Below the pieces are notes generated by a model that made no database searches, had not been told where the DNA came from, and saw only the letters and a list, made by a program, of their open reading frames with translations. From Acidimicrobiales bacterium (GTDB taxonomy: Bacteria > Actinomycetota > Acidimicrobiia > Acidimicrobiales > Aldehydirespiratoraceae), in the NCBI GenBank assembly GCA_029263195.1, contig JAJCXX010000023.1:1-61145 (forward strand): a stretch of 61,145 nt of DNA, in the 5' to 3' direction. Below are positions 8,362 to 16,818 of the stretch, piece by piece. The translations under genes and the position numbers were made by a program. The first letter of the stretch is position 1, and every line of letters begins with the position of its first letter.

Positions 8362-11292
8362 ATGGATCGCTTGATGAGAGCAGTGCGCCGATCAGTTCGA
8401 TGGCCGTCGGCCTTGGTGGTACTTGCGCTGTTGGCAGCGGCCTGTTCCGACTCTTCGTTTTTCGATTCCTACCCATCCGATACCACCGTCACCACCACCG
8501 TGGTCGCCACGACCGTGCCGCCGATCCTCGATCCCTCGGCACCCATTCCGACGGTGGATCCACCTACTCCCGACCCCACCGCCCTGCCAATCGATCCCGA
8601 CGTCCGATTCGGACGATTGGACAACGGGCTCACCTACTACCTGAGATCCAACGACTCGCCTGGTACCAACCTCGATCTGCGACTGGTGGTCAATGCCGGC
8701 TCGGCCCAGCAGGTCACCCCTGATGCCGGCACAGCCCACTTCCTCGAACATATGCTGTTCAACGGGACTGAGAAGTTCCCGGCCAACGAACTCACCAACA
8801 GTCTCGAGCGACTCGGCATCCAGTTCGGCGCCGACACCAACGCCTTCACCAGCTACGACGAAACCGTCTACCTGTTGGGAGCCACGACCGCCGACCGCGG
8901 AACCGTGGGGATAGCGTTCGACGTGCTCGCCGAGTGGGCCTTCGCCGCCACCATCGAACCCGATGCCGTAGCCGACGAGATCGGTGTGGTGCGCGATGAG
9001 ATGCGGCAAGGCCGTGAGTCGGCCGACGGCATGATCTTCGATCAGTTCGAACAGATGTACACGGCCGGATCCTCCTATGAGGGGTTCGGGGTGCTGGGGA
9101 CCGCTGAGCAGATCGACTCAACGACCGCACCTCCCCTGCGCGACTTCTACGACCGCTGGTACCGGCCCGACAACATGGCCGTGATCGTCGTCGGCGACAT
9201 GTCGGTCGACAACATGTTGAGCGCGGTCACCGAACGCTTCTCCGACCTGGCCCCCCGCAGCGACTCACCGCCCCTGTCGACAGCCACCGTCGACATTGCG
9301 GCATCGGCGACGGGACACGTCTTCACCAACCCCGACAACGCAGTCGACAACATCTCGATCGACATTCCGCTCACCGTGTGGGATGAATCGACCGTCGGCG
9401 GTCAGCGTCTATCGCTCATGGAGTCGGTCATCGCCGTGATGGTCGACAACCTTCTCAACGACGGGTTCCAGAACGGAGTCGTTCACACCTCGACCGCTCC
9501 ATTCTTCAGCCGATTCCAGGTCAACCGCGGCCTTCACTACGCCGGAACCAACATCCAAGCCGACGACCTCGAACTCGCTGTGACCGATCTCATCGGACAG
9601 TTCAAGGGAGCCGCCGCAAGAGGATTTACTGCCGCGGATCTCGGGCGGGCCACCGATGAGCTGAGATCCCAGCTCGACTCAGCACTTCTCGGGGCCGACA
9701 CCCGTCAGGACTCCCAGTACGCCGACGACTACATGTTCCACTTCCTCTCCGGCGCCGATATCGACGCCACCGAGTCGATGACCGAGCGTTTGCTCGGGAT
9801 CCTCGACAGCCTCACGCCGGCAGACGTCACCAACCACTGGAGATGGGTTCTTCAGACGGGCGGTCCGATTATCGCCGCCGTCGGCTCCGACCCCATCAGC
9901 CTCCCCACCTCCCAGCGGCTGGCGGAGATCGCCGACACGACACTCCCCTACCTCGGCGACGAGTCCGTCGCCGAGCCGCCCATCGACTCTCTCATGGCCC
10001 GGCCCGACGCCGTCGATCCCGTGAGTTCCGACAGCCGTCGCGGCTTCGACGGCCCCATCGAGGAATGGACATTTGCCAACGGAGTGACGTTGGTGTTTCA
10101 GCCGAGCAAGATCTCCGAGGGGCAGGTCAGTCTCACCACCGCCAGCGAGGGCGGGTGGTCGGTACTACCCGATGGCACCTCGGCTGTCATCGATCTGATC
10201 ATGTCGGCCGTGTCCAACAGCGGCATCGCAACATTCAGCAGTTCACAGCTCGATCGTTATCTGGCCAGCACGACAGCCTCGCTGTTCCCCTACGTGGATG
10301 CCACCACCGAGGGCTTCTTCGGGTCGTCATCGGCCGACGACATCGAGGTCCTATTTCAGCTTCTCAGCCTGATGACCACCTCGGCACGCATCGACGACCC
10401 GGCGTTCAACGAGGCCATCACCTTCGGCCGAAATCAGATAGCGGTGGCGTCAACGGATCCGCAGGTCCAAGCGGCAACGGCTCAGATCGATGCCAGAACC
10501 GGTAGCAGCCCGAGCTTTCAGATCGTTCCGGACGCAGAACAACTCGATGATCTGACTCCGGCCGGCGCCCTGGCCACCTACAACACCCGGCTCGGAAAGA
10601 TCGACCAGCCGATCGTCGTCCTCGTTGGCGATGCCGATCCCGACGTCGTCAGGGACCTCGCCAGCCGCTACCTGGGCACACTCCAGGCTGGATCTCACGA
10701 CTCGTGGGTCGACAATCTCCCGCCGATGCCCGGCGGCGTCACCACGATCAACGTCCAGCTCAACCCAGGCGTCAACACCGGCGGCATTGCGATTCTCTAC
10801 TCGACCGAACTCGATGTCACGGCGAAGCTCAACGCTGCCGCCCATGTCCTGGAGACCATCGTGAGTTCACGGATAATCGAGACCGTGCGCGAAGAGCTGG
10901 GCGCCTCCTACGGCGGAATCGCCACGGCTACGTCCTTCTATGCGCCCGATGAACGAATCGATGCGACGATCCAGATCGACGGAGACCCAGATCGGGTGGC
11001 CGAAATCCGATCGGTGATGCTCGATCAGATTTCCGATCTCTCCGCCAACGGCCCGACCGACGACGAATTCTCCCGAGCCATCAGCGTCATCGACGCCGAC
11101 TACCAGTTCGTCGACGACCAGCTCTTCGCCGAATCGATTCTCATCTCCCATCTGTTCCCGAGCGAGACGGTCCTGTCCTCCGACAATCGCCTCGAACTCC
11201 TGCACTCTCTGACTCGCTCCGACATCCGCGACCTGGCCCGCCGGGTCTTCCCATCCGATCAGCGAATCGAAGTGACCCGAACCTCTGGGTGA
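8362..11292 (+). CDS. M16 (pitrilysin/insulinase-like) peptidase, lipoprotein
   Basis: A 976-residue exported zinc peptidase. The N-terminus has an arginine-rich n-region and a hydrophobic stretch ending LAAAC (Cys28), a slightly loose lipobox, followed by a Thr/Pro-rich linker (residues 36-75). The inverted zinc motif HFLEH is at 126-130, with the downstream Glu region EIGVVRDEMRQG about 70 residues later. A second M16-like half begins near residue 560 (WTFANGVTLVFQPS) and has no HxxEH, as expected for the inactive half in PqqL-like two-unit enzymes. ATG 8362 has AAGGA only two bases upstream; ATG 8374 is an equally reasonable start and gives a cleaner signal peptide. Confidence 0.9.
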   Translation: MDRLMRAVRRSVRWPSALVVLALLAAACSDSSFFDSYPSDTTVTTTVVATTVPPILDPSAPIPTVDPPTPDPTALPIDPDVRFGRLDNGLTYYLRSNDSPGTNLDLRLVVNAGSAQQVTPDAGTAHFLEHMLFNGTEKFPANELTNSLERLGIQFGADTNAFTSYDETVYLLGATTADRGTVGIAFDVLAEWAFAATIEPDAVADEIGVVRDEMRQGRESADGMIFDQFEQMYTAGSSYEGFGVLGTAEQIDSTTAPPLRDFYDRWYRPDNMAVIVVGDMSVDNMLSAVTERFSDLAPRSDSPPLSTATVDIAASATGHVFTNPDNAVDNISIDIPLTVWDESTVGGQRLSLMESVIAVMVDNLLNDGFQNGVVHTSTAPFFSRFQVNRGLHYAGTNIQADDLELAVTDLIGQFKGAAARGFTAADLGRATDELRSQLDSALLGADTRQDSQYADDYMFHFLSGADIDATESMTERLLGILDSLTPADVTNHWRWVLQTGGPIIAAVGSDPISLPTSQRLAEIADTTLPYLGDESVAEPPIDSLMARPDAVDPVSSDSRRGFDGPIEEWTFANGVTLVFQPSKISEGQVSLTTASEGGWSVLPDGTSAVIDLIMSAVSNSGIATFSSSQLDRYLASTTASLFPYVDATTEGFFGSSSADDIEVLFQLLSLMTTSARIDDPAFNEAITFGRNQIAVASTDPQVQAATAQIDARTGSSPSFQIVPDAEQLDDLTPAGALATYNTRLGKIDQPIVVLVGDADPDVVRDLASRYLGTLQAGSHDSWVDNLPPMPGGVTTINVQLNPGVNTGGIAILYSTELDVTAKLNAAAHVLETIVSSRIIETVREELGASYGGIATATSFYAPDERIDATIQIDGDPDRVAEIRSVMLDQISDLSANGPTDDEFSRAISVIDADYQFVDDQLFAESILISHLFPSETVLSSDNRLELLHSLTRSDIRDLARRVFPSDQRIEVTRTSG

Positions 11293-11330
11293 ACGTGCCG
11301 CAACCGGCTCGGCCGTGGCATGCTCCCGGG

Positions 11331-11954
11331 GTGAAAACAACCGTCGTCCAACATCCTCTCGCCGCCGACCGCCTCACCCATCTCCGTAGGCGTGGCACCC
11401 AGCGACGAGACTTCCGCAAGGCCCTCACCGACCTCAGTTCGTTCCTCGTCTATGAGGCCACTCGCGATCAATCGGTGACCACCAAGGACATCGACACACC
11501 GATGGGACCCACAACCGGAAGCGGTCTGGCCGACATCCCCATGCTCGTGCCCGTGATGCGGGCCGGTTTGGGCATGCTCGATGCCGCACTCGAGATGCTC
11601 CCTGATGCCCGTACCGGGTTCGTCGGGCTCAAGCGTGACGAAGACACCCTTCTCCCCCACGCCTACGTCAACACCGTGCCCGACCAGCTCGACGGGCGGC
11701 CGGTGATGGTCCTCGATCCGATGCTCGCCACCGGTGGCTCATGCATATACACCTGTCAGATCCTCCGCGACTCCGGCGCCGGGCGGGTCACGGTGGTTTG
11801 TGTCCTCGCCGCACCCGAAGGAATCGAGGCCCTCTCCGAGTCGGGTACAGCCGACGAGGTGTTCACCGCCTCGATCGACGAACGCCTCAACGAGGTCGGT
11901 TTCATCATGCCCGGGCTCGGAGATGCCGGCGACCGGCAGTTCGGCCTCAACTGA
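11331..11954 (+). CDS. upp: Uracil phosphoribosyltransferase
   Basis: A 207-residue enzyme making UMP from uracil and PRPP. The PRPP loop DPMLATGGS is at residues 129-137, and the C-terminal uracil-binding flap MPGLGDAGDRQFG is present. The GTG at 11331 gives the standard family length; an ATG 42 bases earlier would add an unconserved extension. A -10-like CATGCT sits six bases before the GTG, so the gene may have its own leaderless promoter in addition to readthrough from the M16 gene. Confidence 0.95.
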   Translation: MKTTVVQHPLAADRLTHLRRRGTQRRDFRKALTDLSSFLVYEATRDQSVTTKDIDTPMGPTTGSGLADIPMLVPVMRAGLGMLDAALEMLPDARTGFVGLKRDEDTLLPHAYVNTVPDQLDGRPVMVLDPMLATGGSCIYTCQILRDSGAGRVTVVCVLAAPEGIEALSESGTADEVFTASIDERLNEVGFIMPGLGDAGDRQFGLN

Positions 11955-11971
11955 GCTGCGGAGTGGCTCAT

Positions 11972-12904
11972 ATGGAAATTGAGAGAGCCAACGCCTTCGC
12001 GGTGGGACCCGGCACCCGACCTGAGATGCACGATGCCCTCAGTGCCGCGGTGCGCGAGGCCGGTGGGTCGATCGTGCCGATCGAGCAGGCTCACGTCCTC
12101 ATATGGGACGACCCCGGGGCCGCCGCGGCATTTCCGGACTACATCTCACTCGGACCCGACGTTGATTGGGTGCAGCTCCCATTCGCCGGAATCGAACCGT
12201 TCGTTTCCAACCTCGATCACGAACACCTGTGGACATCAGGAAAGGGGGTCTATGCGGCTCCTGTCGCCGAGTGGATCATGGCCGCCCTCCTCACGTCGTT
12301 CCGCGACATGCACATCTTCTCGAAGGCGACCTCCTGGCCCCCTCAGTCAGGGCGCAATCTGCTCGGAGCATCCATCACTGTTCTGGGCGGCGGCGGCATC
12401 ACACGTTCATTGCTTCCGCTGCTGCAGCCGTGGGGTTGCGAAATCACCGTGGTGAGGCGCACCCCCGATCCCCTCCCTGGGGCCGCGACCACGCTGGGAC
12501 TCGACCAGATCAACGACGCAGTGGCCGGGGCCGACGCTGTCGTCGTCGCACTCGCTCTCACCGACACAACCCGGGGTCTGATCGACGCGGCTCTTCTGGC
12601 GGAGATGCGGAGCGACGCCTGGTTGATCAATGTGGGCCGAGGCGGCCATGTCGTCACTGAAGACCTGATCCTCGCCCTCGAACGGGACGTGATCGCCGGG
12701 GCTGTGCTCGACGTGACCGAACCGGAGCCGCTTCCAGCCGACAGCGCGTTGTGGTCACTGCCGAATTGCATCATTACCCCCCACGTCGGCAACACCCCTC
12801 AGATGGGTCTCCCCCTGATAGCTGATCGGGTTCGCCGAAACACCGCCCTGTGGTTGAGCGGCGAACAACTACTCGGGGTCGTCGACGTCGAAGCCGGCTA
12901 CTAG
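11972..12904 (+). CDS. D-2-hydroxyacid dehydrogenase family protein
   Basis: A 310-residue NAD-dependent oxidoreductase. The cofactor loop is VLGGGGITRSLLPLL (a G-rich variant of GxGxxG), followed by INVGRGG carrying the catalytic Arg, LDVTEPEPLP carrying the Glu and ITPHVGN carrying the His. All three catalytic residues of the family are therefore present. The start is ATG 11972 with GGAG at 11960-11963. It begins 17 bases after the upp stop. The substrate cannot be told from sequence; a 2-oxo acid or glyoxylate/hydroxypyruvate-type compound is the general expectation. Confidence 0.88.
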   Translation: MEIERANAFAVGPGTRPEMHDALSAAVREAGGSIVPIEQAHVLIWDDPGAAAAFPDYISLGPDVDWVQLPFAGIEPFVSNLDHEHLWTSGKGVYAAPVAEWIMAALLTSFRDMHIFSKATSWPPQSGRNLLGASITVLGGGGITRSLLPLLQPWGCEITVVRRTPDPLPGAATTLGLDQINDAVAGADAVVVALALTDTTRGLIDAALLAEMRSDAWLINVGRGGHVVTEDLILALERDVIAGAVLDVTEPEPLPADSALWSLPNCIITPHVGNTPQMGLPLIADRVRRNTALWLSGEQLLGVVDVEAGY

Positions 12905-12916
12905 CCTCAGCCGCTG

Positions 12917-13522
12917 ATGCTCGACCATGTTTTCACCGATGCAATAGGCGCATTGCGCGACGCATTCGAGTCGGCTCTGCTCGAGAGACAGGCTTTCGAG
13001 GAGCATTTCCAGACCGATGTGCTCCTCGGAGATCTCACTTGGCAGACCTCCTATGGCCTGCCGGGCGAGGGCTTGCCACCGCGCGTGCAGGCCGATATCA
13101 CATTCGTGTGGCCGACGTGGTCACAGACCGCCTACCGAAGCTGGTACGTGGAAGAGGACCTCGACGAGTCACCCCGCATCGAAATCGAACTCGCTCTCAG
13201 GCTCCAGCGCCTGAGTACCCCACCAGACCCGAGAGTCGTGCTGGCAGTTCTTCCCGACACCAGCACCAATATTGGTGGCGACCGGCTGACCCGTAGCGGC
13301 CCCACCATCGAGTCGACGTACTCCCACGATCTGAAGGATGCGGAGTTCGCGATCGAGATCTCTTACCAAGGAATCTACGAACTCGATGAGGCATGCCTGG
13401 CCGACGGCTCCGCGCTCGACAAGCACTTCGGGAGCCTCGGCGGGTGGATCGCCTCCACCCTGGTTCGTGTCGGCGATCTCGATCTCAGCTACATGCCGCC
13501 GGACGACGACCGTCTGGGCTGA
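12917..13522 (+). CDS. Hypothetical cytoplasmic protein, 201 aa
   Basis: I do not recognise this protein. It has no signal peptide or membrane segment, is acidic (many Asp/Glu), contains two tryptophan-rich spots (FVWPTWSQ and YRSWYVEEDL) and ends in an acidic PPDDDRLG tail. Codon use matches its neighbours. A -10-like TAGCCT at 12902-12907 lies inside the end of the dehydrogenase gene, nine bases before the ATG, which would give a 5' leader of only about three bases. It converges with the ferritin-like gene 14 bases away. Confidence 0.7.
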   Translation: MLDHVFTDAIGALRDAFESALLERQAFEEHFQTDVLLGDLTWQTSYGLPGEGLPPRVQADITFVWPTWSQTAYRSWYVEEDLDESPRIEIELALRLQRLSTPPDPRVVLAVLPDTSTNIGGDRLTRSGPTIESTYSHDLKDAEFAIEISYQGIYELDEACLADGSALDKHFGSLGGWIASTLVRVGDLDLSYMPPDDDRLG

Positions 13523-13536
13523 CCGGCAGTGGTGAT

Positions 13537-14718
13537 CTAGGAGGCCGGGTTCGACATGGCTATCTCAGCCGCCTCGGCCGCCTTCTGGGCACTCGCCGCA
13601 TCGAAATCGTCGGTGCCGATGTCGTAGTCGGTGAATTCACTGCCCGTGTCTTCGAGGTGTTCGAACTCGATTACACCGATCTCGGTGAATCGATCTCGCA
13701 ACCATCCCTCGCCGGCATCGAGCAGGCCGAGCTTGCGGCAGTTGGGAACGATCTTCGAAAAGAGCATCTTCTGGAAGACCTGAGCCTCTTCCGGCGCCTG
13801 GAGCAGGCGCTGCACCATGTCGCGGCTGTCGACACCCATTCGTTCCCAGACCTCCTGCTGTAGGAAACGATCACGCATCCTCACCGCGGCCTCGAAGGCA
13901 AACTCCTGACGTTCGCGGATTTCGGCCAGCGTCATGTCGGCGTAGACCTCTTGCAGGCTCAGCACCCCGAACGCCACATGGCGGGCCTCGTCGCTCATCA
14001 CATACCGCAGCAACTTCTTGAGAAGCGGCTCGTCGGTGAATTGATGCATGTATCCGAAGGCCGCGAGCGCCAGGCCCTCGACCATGATCTGCATGCCGAG
14101 GTAGGTCATGTCCCAGCGGCTGTCGTTGATTATGTCGTCGAGCAGCAACCGCAGATGGGGGTTGATCGGGTATCCGCCGTCGAGTTTCTCGCCGAGGTAG
14201 CGCTCGAAGACCTCGACGTGGCGGGCCTCGTCGACCACCTGAGTTGCGGCGTAGTACTTGGCGTCGATCCACGGAACGGTTTCCACGATTTTGGCGGTGC
14301 ACAGTAGGGCGCCCTGTTCACCGTGGAGGAACTGGCTGAGCCGCCACCGAAGCGACTCGACTCCGAACTCTTCCCATTCCTTGTCGCCCCATTTCGCCAG
14401 TGGCGACGAGGGATCTTCCATCATGTCGGGGTCGAGCAAGAGCTCGGCCTGGAGATTCAACGCTGTCGTCGGGTCGACCTCGATCGACCAATCGAGGTCG
14501 GTCGAGGCATTCCACTGGGAGACCTTGGCCTTCTCATAGAGCCGGTCGAGGCGCGGGCGCTCACCCTTGTCGTAGTTCCAAGTGAAAATGGTGTCGGCGT
14601 TGTTCTCGACGATGTGCTCGATCGTGTCGACGTCGTCGTTGAAGGTCGCTATGTCCATGATCGCGTCGACATCGTCGACCGATCCACGGCCGAGAATCTC
14701 TTGGTCGCTGTTGGCCAT
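13537..14718 (-). CDS. Ferritin-like di-iron protein
   Basis: A 393-residue helical protein with two EARH signatures (VDEARHVEVFERYL and SDEARHVAFGVLS) and upstream glutamates (HGEQGALL and the MVEGLALAAFGYMH helix). These are the ligand pattern of an R2/ferritin-like di-iron centre, so a dinuclear-iron oxygenase, oxidase or iron-binding role is likely; no more exact activity can be named. ATG 14718 is preferred to the preceding TTG because AGGAG lies seven bases upstream. Its ATG shares one base with the TetR stop (TGATG), so the two genes are translationally coupled. Confidence 0.84.
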   Translation of the reverse strand: MANSDQEILGRGSVDDVDAIMDIATFNDDVDTIEHIVENNADTIFTWNYDKGERPRLDRLYEKAKVSQWNASTDLDWSIEVDPTTALNLQAELLLDPDMMEDPSSPLAKWGDKEWEEFGVESLRWRLSQFLHGEQGALLCTAKIVETVPWIDAKYYAATQVVDEARHVEVFERYLGEKLDGGYPINPHLRLLLDDIINDSRWDMTYLGMQIMVEGLALAAFGYMHQFTDEPLLKKLLRYVMSDEARHVAFGVLSLQEVYADMTLAEIRERQEFAFEAAVRMRDRFLQQEVWERMGVDSRDMVQRLLQAPEEAQVFQKMLFSKIVPNCRKLGLLDAGEGWLRDRFTEIGVIEFEHLEDTGSEFTDYDIGTDDFDAASAQKAAEAAEIAMSNPAS

Positions 14719-15362
14719 CAATCGGCTCCTGGTTGTTTGGGATCGTCAGATAGGTCAGGGGAGGGAAGAGCAGCAGTGATCATTCGCTGGACCACTCGGT
14801 TCCATCCATAGGGGGTTGGAAGAGGACGTCCGATCGCTCCGAACATCACGAATCCGAGACTGATCGAGTAGCACAGGGCGGCCACAGAATCGGTGTCGAG
14901 GCTCTCGTCGATTGTGCCGAGCGACTTGCCTTCGTCGATGATCATGGCCAGGTGTGTTTCCTGCTCGGCAAGCATGTGGCCGAGCATGTCGCCGAACTCG
15001 ACATCGCGGCGGGCCAAGGCCAGGGCTTCCATGAGGAGGCTGTCGGCGGCGTTGTCGCGGCCGGTGACGAGTTCCTCGCCCAGCGCTGCCAGCAGATTGG
15101 GAGCCGAGGGGTCGGGGTGAGCGAGGAGAGTCTGGTGAAGTTGCTTCGACATCACACGGTTGAGCGCTGCGATCATCATGTCGTGCTTGCCCGCCCAGCG
15201 CGAGTAGATCGCACCAGTGGTGACACCGGCCCGGCGTGCCACCGCCACGACGCCGGCCTTGTCGATTCCTCTCTCGGCGAAGACCTCGGCTGCGGCATCG
15301 AGAAGTCGCTCGGTGAGGTCGTCGACAGCGACTTCGGATGCGGCGGCGGTCACCATGGTCAT
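14718..15362 (-). CDS. TetR-family regulator coupled to the di-iron gene
   Basis: A 214-residue regulator with the helix-turn-helix VVAVARRAGVTTGAIYSRWAGKHDMM near residues 37-62. The C-terminal ligand domain is variable and gives no ligand hint. It is the first gene of a two-gene operon with the ferritin-like protein. A palindrome overlaps its own -10 box, which suggests autorepression that would also silence the di-iron gene. Confidence 0.9.
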   Translation of the reverse strand: MTMVTAAASEVAVDDLTERLLDAAAEVFAERGIDKAGVVAVARRAGVTTGAIYSRWAGKHDMMIAALNRVMSKQLHQTLLAHPDPSAPNLLAALGEELVTGRDNAADSLLMEALALARRDVEFGDMLGHMLAEQETHLAMIIDEGKSLGTIDESLDTDSVAALCYSISLGFVMFGAIGRPLPTPYGWNRVVQRMITAALPSPDLSDDPKQPGAD

Positions 15363-15385
15363 GCCCTGATTATAACGGTTATTAT
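15363..15385 (-). promoter_or_regulatory. Leaderless TATAAT promoter inside a TetR operator
   Basis: On the minus strand TATAAT (15374-15369) is followed by six bases, CAGGGC, and then ATG 15362. The same bases are part of an inverted repeat with arms 15369-15376 and 15378-15385 around G15377 (core ATAAC-G-GTTAT, eight-base arms with one mismatch). Repressor binding would directly cover the -10 box. Confidence 0.75.
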
Positions 15386-15431
15386 CCGGCCGCCAACCCG
15401 GGCAATGGCCTACTACAACCGGAAACTCGAC

Positions 15432-16409
15432 TCAGCGGGTCAGATCGGCGAGCGACACCCGAGGTCGGGCCCCGATGTGGGAAATGATCTCCGCCGCGGC
15501 AAGTCCGCCGAGGCCGGCACACCTCTCGGGGTCGGCGCCGTGGGCGAATCCGTGTAGGAATCCCGACGCATAGAGATCGCCTGCTCCGGTGGCGTCGACG
15601 ACGTTGTCGACCGGCGACGCCGGGATCACCCAGGTGTCGTTGCCCGAGACCACCACCGAACCACGCGCCGAGCGAGTAAGCGCCGACACTTCGACGACAT
15701 CACGAATCTGCTCCCGGGCCGAATCAAAATCGTCGGTCTCGAAGAGAGCACAGATCTCGGCCTCGTTGGCAAACACCAGGTCGACCTTGTCGGCGAGCAG
15801 GTCGAGCCACTCGTGGCGATGACGATCGACGCAGAACGAATCGGACAGGGTGAGAGAAACCCGGCGATCGCTGTCGTGGGCGATATCCATGGCGCGGTGT
15901 ATCGCAGCCTTGGCGATCTCGGCATCCCACAGGTAGCCCTCGCAGTAGGTGACCGCCGCCGAGGCCACCACCGCCTCGTCAATGTCGTTGGGCGTCAGGA
16001 AGGCCGCTATGCCCAGAAAGGTATTCATGGTGCGTTCAGCGTCGGGAGTGACCTGGATCAGGCATCGAGCGGTGGGGGGTCCGTCGGAGCTCGGATCCAC
16101 GTCGAACGCCACACCGGCGGCCCTCAGATCATGGACGAATACCGCGCCGAGTTGATCGTCGCGGACCTTGCCGAGAAATTCGGCACGCCCCCCCAAGCTG
16201 GCTATCCCGACCGCCGTGTTGGCAGCCGAACCGCCCGAACTCTCGATTCCGGGGGGCATCAGTTCATACAGCGAGGTGGCCCGATCAGCATCGATCAGGG
16301 TCATGGCGCCCTTCGCAAGTCCGTGGTGTTCGATGAACTCAGCCGGCACCGTCGAGATCACGTCGACGATCGCGTTTCCCACACCAACTACGTCGATTGA
16401 CGGCACCAC
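15432..16409 (-). CDS. Adenosine kinase-like PfkB-family kinase
   Basis: A 325-residue ribokinase-fold enzyme that most likely phosphorylates adenosine to AMP. The N-terminal substrate motif GGSAANTAVGIASLGG and the C-terminal PfkB signature with anion hole GAGD at 275-278 (followed by LYASGFLHG) are intact. The GNAIVDV start region resembles bacterial adenosine kinases more than ribokinases, but a sugar kinase role cannot be excluded. The GTG 16409 start has GGGAG (16420-16416 on the minus strand) at normal spacing. It complements the adenosine deaminase and upp in the window. Confidence 0.86.
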   Translation of the reverse strand: MVPSIDVVGVGNAIVDVISTVPAEFIEHHGLAKGAMTLIDADRATSLYELMPPGIESSGGSAANTAVGIASLGGRAEFLGKVRDDQLGAVFVHDLRAAGVAFDVDPSSDGPPTARCLIQVTPDAERTMNTFLGIAAFLTPNDIDEAVVASAAVTYCEGYLWDAEIAKAAIHRAMDIAHDSDRRVSLTLSDSFCVDRHRHEWLDLLADKVDLVFANEAEICALFETDDFDSAREQIRDVVEVSALTRSARGSVVVSGNDTWVIPASPVDNVVDATGAGDLYASGFLHGFAHGADPERCAGLGGLAAAEIISHIGARPRVSLADLTR

Positions 16410-16818
16410 TGCTGGCTCCCGGTCGGATTCGAAGACGCGTGGACCCTAGCGCTGTCGAGCCGACATGGGCCCCACCAGCGGAAGTTTCGTCTCAGGCCGC
16501 GTGAGGCTCCGTGCGACCGGCGGCGATCGCCTCGGCGAAGGCATCGTCATCGATATCGAAGGCCGGCTCGGGCCACTCGAACGACTCAGGCCTCTCGCTC
16601 TCGGAACTGAACATTTCGCGACTTCGCATGGGTACGCCCCCCTGGAACCGTCGGATTTGATCTCGTCGCTTTCAATAGAAGCGGAAATTCGTGTTACACG
16701 GGTGTCATTAGTCTTACGTTCCCGTGTCAAATCCGGCCCAGACACCGCCAATCGTCCGTTAACGGCCGCGATGACACATGTACCCTGTCTCACTCGGCGA
16801 CCGGAAGAGGACACCAAC
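16410..16818. other. 409-bp divergent intergenic region
   Basis: The gap lies between the PfkB kinase (minus) and the M1 aminopeptidase (plus). It is more AT-rich around 16650-16740. It holds a tiny minus-strand gene (16492-16629), a 7-bp inverted repeat ACACGGG/CCCGTGT (16696-16702 and 16721-16727) overlapping a minus-strand TTGACA (16730-16725), a palindrome CCGTTAACGG (16756-16765) and a -10-like TACCCT (16781-16786) that would give the aminopeptidase a leader of about 26 bases. An open frame runs into the aminopeptidase from 16465, but the family N-terminus begins at 16819. Confidence 0.6.
16492..16629 (-). CDS. Small acidic protein, 45 aa, unknown
   Basis: An ATG-to-TGA frame encodes 45 residues beginning MRSREMFSSESERPESFEW and continuing with an acidic run (FDIDDDAFAEA) before a short basic end. 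A strong purine-rich site, AGGGGGG, lies seven bases upstream on the minus strand. Third codon positions are mostly G or C, like real genes here. A TTGACA hexamer lies about 95 bases upstream. No function is recognisable. The main doubt is its size; conservation in relatives would settle it. Confidence 0.5.
   Translation of the reverse strand: MRSREMFSSESERPESFEWPEPAFDIDDDAFAEAIAAGRTEPHAA

Noticed and set aside
8362..11292. M16 gene starting far upstream (open frame from 7750)
   Set aside because: The upstream part overlaps the adenosine deaminase gene in another frame; the signal peptide at 8362/8374 marks the true N-terminus.
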